A stretch of 64,000 bases of DNA from Glaciimonas sp. CA11.2 (GTDB taxonomy: Bacteria; Pseudomonadota; Gammaproteobacteria; Burkholderiales; Burkholderiaceae_D). The DNA lies in assembly GCF_034314045.1 (NCBI RefSeq), contig NZ_JAVIWL010000001.1, positions 3,286,001 through 3,350,000 on the forward strand, in the 5' to 3' direction. The notes beneath the pieces are model-generated. The model did not search any database. It had not been told where the DNA came from and was given only the letters and a program-made list of their open reading frames with translations. Positions within the stretch are counted from its first letter, which is position 1. Each line of letters starts with the position of its first letter. A program made the translations under genes and the position numbers. Positions 1 through 10,800 of the stretch are shown here, piece by piece.

Positions 1-475
1 TGAAGTCTTTGCGCTGCAAATCAATCTGGGCGTTGGCATAAGCGCGTGCTTTTGCCTGTACTTCCGCCACGGGCAGATTTTTGCCATATTTCTTTTCGAT
101 CTGGATTTCGATCGGCATGCCGTGACAATCCCAACCGGGCACGTATTGCGCGTCAAAGCCAGCCATATTGCGCGCTTTAACGATCATGTCTTTCAGAATT
201 TTGTTCACCGCATGACCTAAATGGATCTCGCCATTTGCATACGGTGGGCCGTCATGCAGGATAAATTTAGGGCGGGCTTTAGAGGCTTTGCGAATGCGCT
301 CATACACCTTTTTTTCTTGCCACTCTTTTACCCATTGCGGCTCTCGCTTGGCAAGATCGCCACGCATAGGGAAAGCTGTTTCGGTCATATTGACCGGATA
401 TTTGCTTTGTGGCTTAGTTACTTTTGCGGCCTTGTTATTTTCTGGCTTAGGTACTTGAGTTGGCTGGTCGGACAT
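1..475 (-). CDS. ileS: Isoleucyl-tRNA synthetase, N-terminal part (gene runs off the window)
   Basis: About 158 N-terminal residues are present; the rest lies beyond base 1. The translation begins [10 protein letters not shown], then has the class I synthetase entry region and the ATP-binding HIGH-type motif HLGH inside [12 protein letters not shown] at about residues 74-85. The sequence after it ([11 protein letters not shown] and [11 protein letters not shown]) is typical of IleRS. The enzyme charges tRNA-Ile in the cytoplasm. It lies downstream of ribF on the same strand with a gap of about 146 bases, the ribF-ileS order usual in proteobacteria, so the two are probably co-transcribed. The start is the ATG at 473-475. 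Identification is secure; only the 5' part can be judged. Confidence 0.95.
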   Translation of the reverse strand, partial: MSDQPTQVPKPENNKAAKVTKPQSKYPVNMTETAFPMRGDLAKREPQWVKEWQEKKVYERIRKASKARPKFILHDGPPYANGEIHLGHAVNKILKDMIVKARNMAGFDAQYVPGWDCHGMPIEIQIEKKYGKNLPVAEVQAKARAYANAQIDLQRKDF

Positions 476-621
476 AATTTTCTTCAATTGAATTCAGTGG
501 ATGTCTGTGGCAAAGTGGCGATTGCGGTAAGCTTTGCACCCCTTGGGATGGCACCAATATGTCACAGACTCAGTGCGACAACCTTATCTGCTGCAACCGG
601 CGCTTCATGTTGCAACACGCC

Positions 622-1599
622 TCAAATTCGGTCGGTCGCTGAAATGGCGGCGCTATCGTGCTGGCGAAAGTAATCCCGTGTATTTTCAACATCGCGCTGG
701 ATTGCCGCAGTTAATGTTGGCAGATCAACGTACTTTTCTTCGTCGCGCAATTTTTTTAAAAATTCGACCTTTACCACTTTGCCGTAACAATCGCCAGAGT
801 AGTCAAGGATAAAGGCTTCTAGCAGCACATGCCCGCTTTTGTCGACGGTAGGGCGTGTGCCAATACTGGCTACGGCGGGTAGAGGCTGCTCTGTTAGTCC
901 GTGGACCCGCACTGCAAAAATGCCCGACAACGCAGGTCGTTTATGGTGAACGCGCAGATTCAATGTAGGAAACCCCAACGTCCGCCCTAATTTTTTTCCA
1001 TGAACAACGTGTCCTGAGATGGAATAAGGATGGCCTAATAAGGTTCTTGCAGCGGCAAAGTCACCATTCGCCAATGCGAGACGTACTGCCGATGAGGACA
1101 CGCGTGTTCCGTCGTTCATCACATTTGGTAAGGTTTTTACCTGAAAACCGTATTTTTTCCCGGCTTCAATCAGCGTTGCGATATTGCCAGCGCGGCGCGC
1201 GCCAAAGCAAAAATCTTCGCCTACCATTAACCATTTGATATGCAGGCCTTGTACTAATACTTTTTCGATAAAGTCTTGCGGCGACAGAGCGGAAAAATGC
1301 GCATTGAAATGTTCGACGATCACGCGGTCAATACCGGCTTGCGCCAACGATTGCAACTTGTCACGCAAATTGGCTACGCGGGTTGGCAATATGACCGGAT
1401 GTTGGAAATGCTGAGCAAAAAATTCACGCGGATGTGGCTCAAATGTCATCACGGCAGCATCGAGACCTAATTCGGTCGCGGCTTTGCGCACGTGCGCGAG
1501 CAAAATCTGATGGCCGCGATGTACGCCGTCAAAGTTGCCGATCGTCAGAGCGCAGGGCGCACGCGATTCTGCGTTGGGAAGTCCGCGAAATACCTTCAT
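622..1599 (-). CDS. ribF: Bifunctional riboflavin kinase / FAD synthetase
   Basis: This 325-residue protein has the usual RibF length. The N-terminal adenylyltransferase domain carries GNFDGVHRGHQ at about residues 22-32, the nucleotide-binding HxGH-like signature. The C-terminal riboflavin kinase domain shows GKKLGRTLGFPTLNL near residues 200-216 and IGTRPTV about 30 residues later. It converts riboflavin to FMN and then FAD in the cytoplasm. ileS follows on the same strand, as in many proteobacteria. Nothing is truncated. The ORF overlaps several open frames on the plus strand that have no coding character. Confidence 0.97.
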   Translation of the reverse strand: MKVFRGLPNAESRAPCALTIGNFDGVHRGHQILLAHVRKAATELGLDAAVMTFEPHPREFFAQHFQHPVILPTRVANLRDKLQSLAQAGIDRVIVEHFNAHFSALSPQDFIEKVLVQGLHIKWLMVGEDFCFGARRAGNIATLIEAGKKYGFQVKTLPNVMNDGTRVSSSAVRLALANGDFAAARTLLGHPYSISGHVVHGKKLGRTLGFPTLNLRVHHKRPALSGIFAVRVHGLTEQPLPAVASIGTRPTVDKSGHVLLEAFILDYSGDCYGKVVKVEFLKKLRDEEKYVDLPTLTAAIQRDVENTRDYFRQHDSAAISATDRI

Positions 1600-1816
1600 A
1601 GAAGTGGCCGGGAAAGATGTTGCAAAACCATAGATTATAAATGCTTTCGCGTCGCAACTCCCACCTACCGTTGGAATGGTTGGTCGTTCTTTGTTTTATT
1701 TGTGTTTGAAAAGGAAGAAACGATGAAAAAATCGCCTCAAAAGGGCGATTTTCCAAGCTTCGCGGTATTATTCTCCGCAATTAATGACCGGTATTACTTA
1801 AGGAAAAGTCACCGAT

Positions 1817-2275
1817 TTAAGCGGATTTGTTACCGCCGAGTAGGCCGCCAAGCATACCCGCAAGCCCGCTCAAACCACCACCGGATTCAGAAGCCTCTCC
1901 ATTAGGGGTTAATTTATCAATCAATCCAGGTAGTATTTCTGATAAATGGCTGGCAGTTTCGCCTTCAGAAAGTCCGGTAGCTTGTGCCAAATGTTCTAGT
2001 TGACCACCGCCTAACGCCTGTTGGACCTGATCTGGGGATATCGCTTGATTTTGGCCGTTGCTGACCCATGAACTCACCACGTCACCCAGTCCGGCAGCCT
2101 GAAATTTGCTCAGTAGACCGCCTAAACCACCCTCTGCGCCACCTACACCAGCACCAGAATGATTGGTTAGCATGCTAAGCGCGGCTTGTATCAGCATCGC
2201 TTTGGGATCGTTCGTTTGCCCTGACTCTCCTTGATTGCCGCTGACCGCGCCAAGCAAGCCATCTAATAATCCCAT
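1817..2275 (-). CDS. YidB-like (DUF937) protein
   Basis: A 152-residue protein starting MGLLDGLLGAV, rich in Gly, Leu, Ser and Ala, with repeated GLGGLLSKF and GGLLGG stretches. It contains the YidB-family core: a helical segment around AMLIQAALSML, then SWVSNGQNQAISPDQVQQALG and LAQATGLSEGETASHLSEILPGLIDKLTPNG. The start at 2275 was chosen because a clean GAGGAG ribosome site lies just upstream; an in-frame start 10 codons earlier lacks this. The molecular function of the family is unclear to me. It stands alone between ribF and rsmE, with its own short upstream region. Confidence 0.85.
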   Translation of the reverse strand: MGLLDGLLGAVSGNQGESGQTNDPKAMLIQAALSMLTNHSGAGVGGAEGGLGGLLSKFQAAGLGDVVSSWVSNGQNQAISPDQVQQALGGGQLEHLAQATGLSEGETASHLSEILPGLIDKLTPNGEASESGGGLSGLAGMLGGLLGGNKSA

Positions 2276-2565
2276 GATTTTCTCCTCAGTAAAAACGGAT
2301 ACCAATATGAAGCGAAATAAAAAAGAACGGGTAACCGACGGCGATACCCACCTAACTATAGGGCTAAATGTGGACGACTGCGACCCTCAATGCGAGTTTT
2401 TACTAATAATATTGCCTAAAAGCACTGTATTATTTGCAATATGGAAACAAATTTTGTTGCGGACGACTGATCAGAATGGATGTTTATGATTTAAATTTAT
2501 CAAAATAGCATGTTAATTTTGGCGTGATAGATTTTATTGCATCTTGTGCAAATGACCGACACTAA

Positions 2566-3291
2566 TTACATTTCTCCCCAGATACCATTTATCGCTGCCA
2601 GCGCTGCGAGCCCCGCTGTTTCAGTACGTAATATTCTTGCGCCCATAGACAGCATCAATGCGCCTTGAGCGCACGCGGCTCGCTCTTCTAACTCGGTAAA
2701 ACCACCTTCCGGACCTATCAATAGCGCCACCGATTGCGGCGGTTGATGGCGGGCCCAGTTTGACAAAGACTCTTCTCCGCGCGGGGACAAGATAATCCGC
2801 TTATGTAAGTCTTGTTGACCTAACCATTCATTGAGGGAGGTGAGCGGGGCTAAATGGGGCAATCGATTGCGTCCGCTTTGCTCCGCCGCGGCGACAATGA
2901 CAGCTTGCCAATGTGCTTGTTTTTTTTCGACCCGATCGCTGGAAAATCGCACGACACAGCGCTGTGCTGACAGAGGTTGAATGCCGGCAGCGCCCAACTC
3001 AACGGCTTTTTCAATGATCCAGTCCAGCTTTGACGATTCGGGCAGCGCCTGCGCCAGAGTGATGGCGTAAGGCAATTCAGCTTCACGTGGCGAGAACGTT
3101 TTGATTTCTACACTGACGCGCTTTTTTTCGATGCTAATGATAGTGGCAGTGAACTCACCGCCGCCTCCATTGAATAATGTAATCGGTGTCCCAAGTGCAA
3201 GACGGAGCACTTGGATATGATGCGCCACCGATTCCGGTAGTGCTAAATGGGAACCAATTTCAAGTGAATTAGGGATGTAAAAACGCGGCAT
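2566..3291 (-). CDS. rsmE: 16S rRNA (uracil(1498)-N3)-methyltransferase RsmE
   Basis: This SPOUT-fold methyltransferase of 241 residues modifies U1498 of 16S rRNA using S-adenosylmethionine. The N-terminal PUA-like part begins MPRFYIPNSLE. The C-terminal knot is clear: LIGPEGGFTELE, then LGARILRTETAGLAALAAINGIWG-type sequence (MGARILRTETAGLA) at the very end. A longer reading frame extends 40 codons upstream, but MPRFY matches the usual RsmE N terminus, so the start was set at 3291. It is transcribed away from transketolase. Confidence 0.95.
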   Translation of the reverse strand: MPRFYIPNSLEIGSHLALPESVAHHIQVLRLALGTPITLFNGGGGEFTATIISIEKKRVSVEIKTFSPREAELPYAITLAQALPESSKLDWIIEKAVELGAAGIQPLSAQRCVVRFSSDRVEKKQAHWQAVIVAAAEQSGRNRLPHLAPLTSLNEWLGQQDLHKRIILSPRGEESLSNWARHQPPQSVALLIGPEGGFTELEERAACAQGALMLSMGARILRTETAGLAALAAINGIWGEM

Positions 3292-3764
3292 AGGATCGAA
3301 AGAATGTGAGTGGCAACTGTAATAGGTTGAGCAAATAGAATGGAGACCTATTAGCTTGCCGTAAGATGGCTTAGTATGACGGAAGTTGACCGGAATCGCT
3401 ATTTTGATCACGGCTATTCGCCTTAGTAGAGGTTTATTTGGAAGAGTTAACCCAACTAATTCGTTTTGATCGCGTTGGTGATCACGAAGTAAAAATGAAT
3501 TCTTTATCCATCAGCTTGTTTGTCGCCTTGTTCATCTGTTTGTTTCTCATTTGAAATGAGAGCAGCTGAATCTGTATTTCGATCCTTAAAACTATTTATT
3601 TTTGCCTCTAAAAATGCTAGTCGACGTGTTTTTGCAACGTAGGACTCGGCATTTTGGTAAAATATCGCGCTTTAGTGCTATCTCTTTGGACGCGAGCCTA
3701 AAACGTCATTTTTTCGCCGCTTGCTGCGCCCTGCACGAACAACCATTGCCTAACTGTAAAAACC
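3292..3764. other. Divergent intergenic region rsmE / tkt
   Basis: These 473 bases separate the divergently transcribed rsmE and transketolase genes and must hold both promoters. An A/T-rich TAAAAT hexamer at about 3658-3663 is a possible -10 element for transketolase, but no well-spaced -35 box was found. The open frames here have no start context or recognisable product, and no RNA gene or riboswitch was seen. Confidence 0.5.
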
Positions 3765-5759
3765 ATGACCACCACACTCCCGACCTCGAAGATGGCCAAT
3801 GCGATCCGCGCTTTGGCAATGGATGCAGTACAAAAAGCCAATTCCGGCCATCCAGGTATGCCAATGGGCATGGCCGATATCGCTGTGGCGCTGTGGGCGA
3901 AGCACTATCGGCATAATCCCACCAATCCAAAATGGATCAATCGGGATCGATTTGTGTTGTCGAACGGACATGGTTCAATGTTGCAATACGCGTTATTGCA
4001 TTTGACCGGCTACGACCTGCCGATGGACGAGTTACGTAATTTTCGTCAAATGCACTCCAAAACACCGGGTCATCCGGAACTGGACGTCACGCCTGGAATT
4101 GAAACCACGACGGGGCCGCTGGGGCAGGGTTTAACCAATGCAGTCGGCATGGCATTGGCTGAAAAATTGTTGGCCGCAGAATTCAACCAGCCAGCCTTTC
4201 CAGTTGTCGATCATTACACTTACACTTTTGTGGGTGACGGTTGTTTGATGGAAGGCATCTCGCACGAAGCGTGTTCGCTAGCGGGTACATTGCGTCTCTC
4301 CAAATTGATTGTGCTATATGACGATAACGGTATTTCGATTGACGGTCATGTCGAAGGTTGGTTTAAGGATGACACCCCAAAACGTTTTGAAGCCTACGGT
4401 TGGCACGTGATCCGCAGTGTAGACGGGCACGATGTTGAGGCAGTGAATGCTGCCATCCATCAAGCCAAATTAGCCGACAAACCAACCCTGATTTGCTGCA
4501 AAACAGTGATCGGTAAAGGCTCACCTAATCTGGCTGGTACCGATAAAGTTCACGGCGCAGCATTGGGCGACAAAGAAATCGCCGCAGTGCGCGAAGCATT
4601 GGGCTGGACTTCAGCACCGTTTGAAATTCCTGAGGATGTTTATGCCGCATGGGATGCCAAGGTGCAAGGTCAACGTTTTGAAGATCAATGGAATACTTTA
4701 TTTGCTGCTTACAGCGCTGAATTTCCAACCCAGGCCGCTGAACTGACGCGTCGTATGAAGGGCGAGTTACCTGGCAATTTTGATCAGACGCTGAGCGCTT
4801 ACGTTGTCACATGTGTTGAAAAGCAAGAAACTATCGCGACGCGTAAAGCGAGTCAAAATGCAATTCAGGCTTTGGCTCCGGTATTGCCTGAATTCCTCGG
4901 CGGTTCCGCTGATTTGACTGGTTCCAATCTGACTAACTGGAAAGAGTGCGTCGCCGTTCGTGCCGACCAACCGGGTAACCATATCAATTATGGCGTGCGC
5001 GAATTCGGGATGAGCGCGATGATGAACGGGATCACCTTGCATGGTGGTTACATTCCATTTGGCGCGACCTTTTTGACCTTTTCTGATTACAGCCGCAATG
5101 CGTTGCGTATGGCCGCATTGATGAAAATTCGTTCGATATTTGTCTTTACGCACGACTCGATCGGTCTTGGCGAAGATGGTCCAACCCACCAATCTGTTGA
5201 GCATGTATCAAGCCTGCGCCTGATTCCGAATCTGGATAACTGGCGTCCATGCGATACGGTGGAATCAGCGGTTGCGTGGGGTTATGCAGTCAAGCGCCAT
5301 GATGGTCCGAGTACATTGATTTTCTCACGCCAGAATCTGCCATTTCAACAACGTAATCCGACGCAAATTGCGGACATCGCACGCGGCGGCTACGTTCTCA
5401 AAGATGCTAAAGACGCGAAAGGCATCATCATTGCGACTGGCTCTGAAATTGAATTAGCAGTCAAGGCGGCCGACGCGTTGGCCGCTGAAGGCATCGCAGT
5501 ACGCGTCGTCTCAATGCCAAGCACTGATGTGTTTGATCGTCAGGAAGCGTCCTATAAGGCGAGTGTTCTCACCCGTGGCTTGCCACGTGTGGCGATTGAG
5601 GCTGGCGTCACTTCAACATGGTATAAATATGTTGGTCTTGAGGGCGCAGTTGTTGGAATGGATACTTTCGGTGAGTCGGCTCCGGCTGGCGTCTTGTTTA
5701 AGCACTTTGGTTTCACAGTGGAAAATGTGGTGGACAAAGTCAAACTGACCCTGGCATGA
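3765..5759 (+). CDS. tkt: Transketolase
   Basis: A full-length 664-residue transketolase of the non-oxidative pentose phosphate pathway and, in autotrophs, the Calvin cycle. The thiamine diphosphate site is visible as [18 protein letters not shown] at about residues 155-172 followed by [10 protein letters not shown]. The substrate-phosphate region includes HSKTPGHPE and the pyrimidine-domain motif [17 protein letters not shown]. The gene is followed by an overlapping acetyltransferase and then gap, a carbon-metabolism neighbourhood common in Burkholderiales. No strong ribosome site precedes the ATG, but the [20 protein letters not shown] start matches the family. Confidence 0.97.
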   Translation: MTTTLPTSKMANAIRALAMDAVQKANSGHPGMPMGMADIAVALWAKHYRHNPTNPKWINRDRFVLSNGHGSMLQYALLHLTGYDLPMDELRNFRQMHSKTPGHPELDVTPGIETTTGPLGQGLTNAVGMALAEKLLAAEFNQPAFPVVDHYTYTFVGDGCLMEGISHEACSLAGTLRLSKLIVLYDDNGISIDGHVEGWFKDDTPKRFEAYGWHVIRSVDGHDVEAVNAAIHQAKLADKPTLICCKTVIGKGSPNLAGTDKVHGAALGDKEIAAVREALGWTSAPFEIPEDVYAAWDAKVQGQRFEDQWNTLFAAYSAEFPTQAAELTRRMKGELPGNFDQTLSAYVVTCVEKQETIATRKASQNAIQALAPVLPEFLGGSADLTGSNLTNWKECVAVRADQPGNHINYGVREFGMSAMMNGITLHGGYIPFGATFLTFSDYSRNALRMAALMKIRSIFVFTHDSIGLGEDGPTHQSVEHVSSLRLIPNLDNWRPCDTVESAVAWGYAVKRHDGPSTLIFSRQNLPFQQRNPTQIADIARGGYVLKDAKDAKGIIIATGSEIELAVKAADALAAEGIAVRVVSMPSTDVFDRQEASYKASVLTRGLPRVAIEAGVTSTWYKYVGLEGAVVGMDTFGESAPAGVLFKHFGFTVENVVDKVKLTLA

Positions 5760-6349
5760 GCGTGGGTATAAAGAAAATTAAAAGTGTTCCTGAGGTGGCC
5801 GACGTCACCGATTTCGCCAATATAGTTGGTGACTTTTCGGTGCGTCGCGGTACTGTGGCCGATGCCGGGGTGATCGCTGGGTTGCGCATTGATAGCTGGC
5901 GTGCAACTTATCGTGGAATTCTTCCTGTCGCTTATCTCGATAGCATGAAAGTTGACGAAAGTACGGCATTGTGGACGCGCATACTGCATGCAGCATCCGA
6001 TGCGGCTTGTGTTTTTGTCGCTGAAATTGATGGTGAAATTGTCGGGTTTGCTGCAGGTATGACGCTCAGTGAGCCGAAGTTGGGTTTCGATAGTGAGCTG
6101 ACTGCGATTTATTTAATTCCATCGGTGCAGCGTGCTGGTATTGGTCGTCGGTTAGTCGCGCACGTAGCATCGACGCTTGCCAGCGCGGGTGCAAACAATA
6201 TGCTGGCCTGGGTATTGTCACAAAATGACATTGCCCGACAGTTTTATACCAAGTTAGGTGGAGAATTGCTGACCGAGCAAACATTTATCTGGGATGATCT
6301 GGAGATGCAGGAAGTTGGTTACGGCTGGCGTACGATACGTGTTAATTGA
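5756..6349 (+). CDS. GNAT-family N-acetyltransferase
   Basis: A 197-residue GNAT protein whose ATG overlaps the transketolase stop codon (ATGA), so the two are translationally coupled. After about 35 non-conserved residues, the core starts at [29 protein letters not shown]. The acetyl-CoA-binding segment is [14 protein letters not shown] at about residues 122-135, with the C-terminal [13 protein letters not shown] helix. The TYRGILP...Y pattern resembles acetyltransferases annotated as acting on amino acids or aminoglycosides, but the substrate cannot be told from sequence. Confidence 0.85.
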   Translation: MSVGIKKIKSVPEVADVTDFANIVGDFSVRRGTVADAGVIAGLRIDSWRATYRGILPVAYLDSMKVDESTALWTRILHAASDAACVFVAEIDGEIVGFAAGMTLSEPKLGFDSELTAIYLIPSVQRAGIGRRLVAHVASTLASAGANNMLAWVLSQNDIARQFYTKLGGELLTEQTFIWDDLEMQEVGYGWRTIRVN

Positions 6350-6491
6350 ATGCCGGGTAATGCTAAAGCAATGCTAATACGAGCCGCATAAGAATAAAAC
6401 TCAGGCTCTAAGCAGGCTTAACGCACTCAGGCAACGACGATTGTACACAATCGTCTGAAGTAAATTTTTGTTCATACCTTAGGAGAAAAGC

Positions 6492-7502
6492 ATGACTATT
6501 CGCGTTGCAATTAATGGCTACGGCCGCATCGGCCGCAACATCCTCCGCGCGCATTACGAAGGCGGCAAGAAGCATGACATCGAAATCGTCGCGATTAACG
6601 ATTTGGGTGATCCAAAAACGAATGCGCATTTGACCCAATACGATACAGCACACGGTAAATTTCCCGGTACTGTGACAGTGGATGGCGACGCGATTGTTGT
6701 TAACGGAGACCGTATTAAGGTATTTGCACAACGCAATCCAGCTGAACTTCCATGGGGTGAGCTGAAGGTTGACGTTGTTTTGGAATGCACGGGCTTCTTT
6801 ACCACCAAAGAAAAAGCTAGCGCGCATATTCATGGCGGCGCCAAGAAAGTGATTATTTCGGCACCAGGCGGTAAAGATGTTGATGCGACGATTGTTTTTG
6901 GCGTTAATCACAATGTGTTGAAGTCCACTGATACTGTCATTTCGAATGCATCTTGCACCACCAACTGTCTAGCACCATTGGTTAAGCCATTGAATGACAA
7001 AATTGGTGTGGTAAATGGTTTGATGACAACCATTCATTCTTATACTAACGATCAAGTGTTGACAGATGTCTATCACGAAGATTTGCGTCGGGCACGTTCA
7101 GCGACAATGAGCATGATTCCAACCAAAACGGGTGCAGCTGCCGCAGTTGGTTTGGTCTTGCCAGAACTGAACGGTAAGTTGGACGGTTTCGCCATTCGCG
7201 TGCCAACCATCAACGTGTCGTTGGTCGACCTGTCGTTTGTTTCTGCACGCGAAACAACGGTCGATGAAGTCAATGCCATCCTGAAAGAAGCCTCGGAAGG
7301 TTCACTGAAAGGTGTACTGACTTATAACGTTGAGCCATTGGTTTCAGTCGATTTCAACCACAATCCTGCATCGTCCAATTTTGATGCAACATTGACCAAA
7401 GTTTCTGGCAATTTGGTTAAAGTGTCGAGCTGGTATGATAACGAATGGGGTTTCTCGAACCGCATGCTGGATACCACTGTGGCATTGATGGAAGCCAAGT
7501 AA
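6492..7502 (+). CDS. gap: Glyceraldehyde-3-phosphate dehydrogenase, type I
   Basis: A standard 336-residue phosphorylating GAPDH of glycolysis and gluconeogenesis. The NAD-binding start is [21 protein letters not shown]. The catalytic cysteine lies in [13 protein letters not shown] at about residue 155, and the C-terminal [12 protein letters not shown] motif is intact. The insertion [11 protein letters not shown] after the dinucleotide motif is typical of betaproteobacterial enzymes. A TAGGAGAAAAGC ribosome site precedes the ATG, and a strong terminator follows. Confidence 0.98.
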   Translation: MTIRVAINGYGRIGRNILRAHYEGGKKHDIEIVAINDLGDPKTNAHLTQYDTAHGKFPGTVTVDGDAIVVNGDRIKVFAQRNPAELPWGELKVDVVLECTGFFTTKEKASAHIHGGAKKVIISAPGGKDVDATIVFGVNHNVLKSTDTVISNASCTTNCLAPLVKPLNDKIGVVNGLMTTIHSYTNDQVLTDVYHEDLRRARSATMSMIPTKTGAAAAVGLVLPELNGKLDGFAIRVPTINVSLVDLSFVSARETTVDEVNAILKEASEGSLKGVLTYNVEPLVSVDFNHNPASSNFDATLTKVSGNLVKVSSWYDNEWGFSNRMLDTTVALMEAK

Positions 7503-7527
7503 TCTTAACGGTTACCTGAATTTTCCG

Positions 7528-7551
7528 AAGCCCCGCTAGTCGGGGCTTTTT
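7528..7551 (+). terminator. Rho-independent terminator of gap
   Basis: An 8-bp G/C-rich stem (AAGCCCCG with CGGGGCTT) and a 5-base loop are followed by a run of T. It lies 25 bases past the gap stop codon. Confidence 0.9.
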
Positions 7552-7693
7552 AACGACCTTAACTTGCAGAGAGTAAACGTTATTACGTTATGATTCTGCG
7601 TTTTTAAGGATCAAATCACATGATGAGTTTGATGGTTTGAGCGATTAAGTTGATGGGAAATTAGGCCGCTTTCCCATCAACTGCATCATAAGT

Positions 7694-10483
7694 TTAATGC
7701 GTAGCGGCCGTAAATACTGATGCCAGTAGCTTCTTCACTATGGGTGTTTCAGCGGCAACCCAATCCGGCGATACCCGCGCTCGCTCGTCACCCTGAAGGC
7801 GGCGCTGATGTTGCAACTTGCGATAATGGCGATAAGCATTTGCAGCTTCGCTCGCGAGTTCCGCATCAATCAAGCCTAACTCGCCACATAATTTTAATAA
7901 TGCGATATTGCCAATGTCGGCGGTGAGTTCAGGGTGTAGCGCGGAATGTCGCAAGATTAAAAACTGTACCAAAAACTCAATGTCGATCATCCCACCTTCA
8001 TCGTGTTTGAGATCAAATAGATCGCTACGATTGCGATTGGCGTCTCGCATTTTTTGGCGCATAGCGCGCACTTCCTGTTCCAGTTTGAGCGGATCGCGGA
8101 CCTGACGCAAAACATCAACACGAAGGGCTTCGAAGCGTTCACCAATATCGCTGTCGCCTGAGCAAAACCGCGCGCGGGTTAACGCTTGATGTTCCCATAA
8201 CCACGCTGACTGTCGTTGATATTTTTCGAATGTGGCAAACGTTGATACCAGTAAACCACTGGCGCCATCCGGACGTAAAGCGATATCGATATCGAATAGT
8301 ATTCCAGCGGAAGTGTGACTCGTCATCCAGGTGATAAACCGCTGTGCCAGTTTGGCGTATAGCGCAGGTGCATCCTGATCTGCATCGTCGTAGAGGAAGA
8401 CCACGTCAAGATCGGACGCGTAGCTTAACTCCTTCCCTCCCAACTTTCCATAAGCAATAACGGCGAATTTGGGCACTTCGCGATGACGATTTGGGAAGGT
8501 TTTCCAGACCGACTGAATGGTGGTGTCGACTAAAATATCTGCAAGCAAGGATAAGTAATCAGATAAGACCTCGACGCTTAGCTTGCCTTCCAGATCTTGC
8601 GCCAACAATCGAAACAATTGGGCGTGATGGAGTTCCCGCAGTAAATCAAGCTGACGCTCAGTATCACCTGCGACGGCGTCCATCTGACGTCGGCAATCTT
8701 GGGCAAATTGTGGCCAGTCAGGATCGTCATGGAGACTACGGTCGTCCAGCAATTCATCAAGTAGGATAGGATGAAGCGTCAGGAATTTAGCTGCCCAGTC
8801 ACTTGCGCCGATCATACGGATCACGCGAAGCAAGGTTCCGGGATACTCTGTTAATAATGCCAGATAGGCAGCGCGACGAGCGATAGTATCGAGAAAATCA
8901 AGCAGTCGGCCAAGCGTAATGTGTTGTGAGGTCGATTCAGTGCTATTTTTGGATTCTGACAGTTTGCCAATGATAGGCAGCGCAACGTTGATTAACGCCG
9001 TATAGCGATTGCGACTAATTTCGGGTAAGTTCTGTATGCGTCCAGATTGCCAGGACGAGGCAAGGCGGCGCGCATTATCGGTGACATCGCCGAAGCCTAG
9101 TGAAGTCAATACGCTTTCGATGACGTCCACACTGTCGCGGTCGCTCAGGGCGCAGAGGATATTTTGTGCCTCATTATTGGCGGCATTGTGTTGTCCATTT
9201 TGTTTATTTTGCTTATCTTGTTTGTCGCTAAAAATAGCATCAAACTGAGCCGCAACCAGCACGCGACGTTTTTCAAGTTCGTTGAGTAAAGTCTCGGTAT
9301 CGCCAAATCCCATCGATTGAGCGATGATCAGACGTTCGGCATCGCTAACCGGCAGGGTATGGGTTTGCGCATCATCGAGGTATTGCAAACGATGTTCGAG
9401 ATTACGCAAAAAATCATACGCTTCCAACAGTTGGTCGACGACCTCGGCAGTCAGCAAATTCTTGTCAACTAACGTGCGCAAGGTTTTACGGGTCGAGCGG
9501 TCACGCAGATCATGCTCACGTCCGCCCCGTATCAATTGGAATACCTGCGCCAGAAATTCGATTTCCCGGATTCCACCACGTCCCAGTTTGACGTTATTGT
9601 TGCGATCAGGATGTAAAGCTTCCTGGCGGGTGACTTCCGCCCGGATTTGTCTGTGCATCAGCCGCATGGCATCGATCGTGCCGTAATCCAGATAGCGTCG
9701 GAATACGAAAGGGCGAGAGATGCTCTCAAGCGCGACAATGTCTTCAGGTCGACCGGTCATTGCGCGCGCTTTGCACCATGCGTAGCGCTCCCATTCCCGA
9801 CCTTGCGTGACCAGATAGTTCTCGACCATATTTAAACTGGCGACGAGCGGACCCGATGCGCCGTTTGGACGCAATGCCATATCAACCCGAAAAGTAAAGC
9901 CGTCCTGAGTGATTTCGGATATGGCGGTGATCAGTTTTTTGCCCAAACGTATAAAAAACTCATGATTTGATAAAGGACGCTGTTCAGTGCTATCGGTGAC
10001 GGTATCACCGTCTTCCGCGTACACAAAAATCAAATCGATGTCGGACGATACATTGAGTTCGCCACCACCCAGTTTACCCATGCCAAGGATGATCAGTTCT
10101 TGCGGTAAGCCAGACTCTTTACCAATCGGCATGCCGTGCAGCCCGACCATCTCGCTCATGACGCTGGCGAGATGCGTTTTGACCGCAAAATCGGCGAATA
10201 CGGTCATCGTAGTGACGACTTCTTCCAAATCTGCCACACCAGTTATATCACGCGCAATTAACGTGCAGACAATCAAATTCCGCAAACGGCGCATCGCACG
10301 CGGTAACGGCATGCCGGAATCTATTTCATTTTGTAACAGCAGTGCAAAAGGCGTCTGGCTTAGGGATAATTGCGCTAATCCCGCAACTTTTTCTGCGCGG
10401 CCCGCTTCCGCGCTAATCCAGCGAGTATAAAAATGAGAGGCGGCATCGGTGCTAATGAGGGATTGCGTCACGGCGTTTGACAT
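7694..10483 (-). CDS. glnE: Bifunctional glutamine synthetase adenylyltransferase / adenylyl-removing enzyme
   Basis: This 929-residue GlnE controls glutamine synthetase by adding or removing AMP in response to PII. Both nucleotidyltransferase domains are intact. The N-terminal one has GMGKLGGGELNVSSDIDLIF near residues 133-152. The C-terminal one has AYGKLGGKELSYASDLDVVF near residues 676-695. The central region includes GRGGIREIEFLAQVFQL. A low-complexity patch of Lys, Gln, Asn and Asp (KQDKQNKQNGQ) around residue 420 looks like a species-specific linker insertion. It is divergent from yhdP, with both promoters in the gap between them. Confidence 0.96.
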   Translation of the reverse strand: MSNAVTQSLISTDAASHFYTRWISAEAGRAEKVAGLAQLSLSQTPFALLLQNEIDSGMPLPRAMRRLRNLIVCTLIARDITGVADLEEVVTTMTVFADFAVKTHLASVMSEMVGLHGMPIGKESGLPQELIILGMGKLGGGELNVSSDIDLIFVYAEDGDTVTDSTEQRPLSNHEFFIRLGKKLITAISEITQDGFTFRVDMALRPNGASGPLVASLNMVENYLVTQGREWERYAWCKARAMTGRPEDIVALESISRPFVFRRYLDYGTIDAMRLMHRQIRAEVTRQEALHPDRNNNVKLGRGGIREIEFLAQVFQLIRGGREHDLRDRSTRKTLRTLVDKNLLTAEVVDQLLEAYDFLRNLEHRLQYLDDAQTHTLPVSDAERLIIAQSMGFGDTETLLNELEKRRVLVAAQFDAIFSDKQDKQNKQNGQHNAANNEAQNILCALSDRDSVDVIESVLTSLGFGDVTDNARRLASSWQSGRIQNLPEISRNRYTALINVALPIIGKLSESKNSTESTSQHITLGRLLDFLDTIARRAAYLALLTEYPGTLLRVIRMIGASDWAAKFLTLHPILLDELLDDRSLHDDPDWPQFAQDCRRQMDAVAGDTERQLDLLRELHHAQLFRLLAQDLEGKLSVEVLSDYLSLLADILVDTTIQSVWKTFPNRHREVPKFAVIAYGKLGGKELSYASDLDVVFLYDDADQDAPALYAKLAQRFITWMTSHTSAGILFDIDIALRPDGASGLLVSTFATFEKYQRQSAWLWEHQALTRARFCSGDSDIGERFEALRVDVLRQVRDPLKLEQEVRAMRQKMRDANRNRSDLFDLKHDEGGMIDIEFLVQFLILRHSALHPELTADIGNIALLKLCGELGLIDAELASEAANAYRHYRKLQHQRRLQGDERARVSPDWVAAETPIVKKLLASVFTAATH

Positions 10484-10800
10484 TCAAGTAATGAATACGG
10501 TTTGACTAATTGAATCACTACGCGTGTGACTCTAGACATTAAGCATCGCACAGTGAGTAAGTACGCATGATGCCGCGGATGGAATGGATTTGGAATACTT
10601 TTGTCGGGTTTTAAGGGTTTTGATATTTATCGATAACGATACGTGCGAACATAGAGGGGTATTTTGAGTCTGATTGCGTCACTAAGCGGAAAGTAGGTTT
10701 ATTTTTATTTTCTCTGCATCGTTGATGTATGTTTGTTTTCTGTTTGTCTTGCGTTATTGCGCCATTTCGTTTTTAAATCACCAATTTTCCCCATTGATTG
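10484..10800. other. Divergent intergenic region glnE / yhdP
   Basis: These 317 A/T-rich bases lie between two divergent genes and should contain both promoters. No convincing hexamer pair, operator palindrome or small gene was found. Confidence 0.4.

Noticed and set aside
221..812. Plus-strand open frames over the ileS/ribF region
   Set aside because: They lie antisense to ileS and ribF, have no ribosome site and read as low-quality sequence rich in Leu, Arg and Cys.
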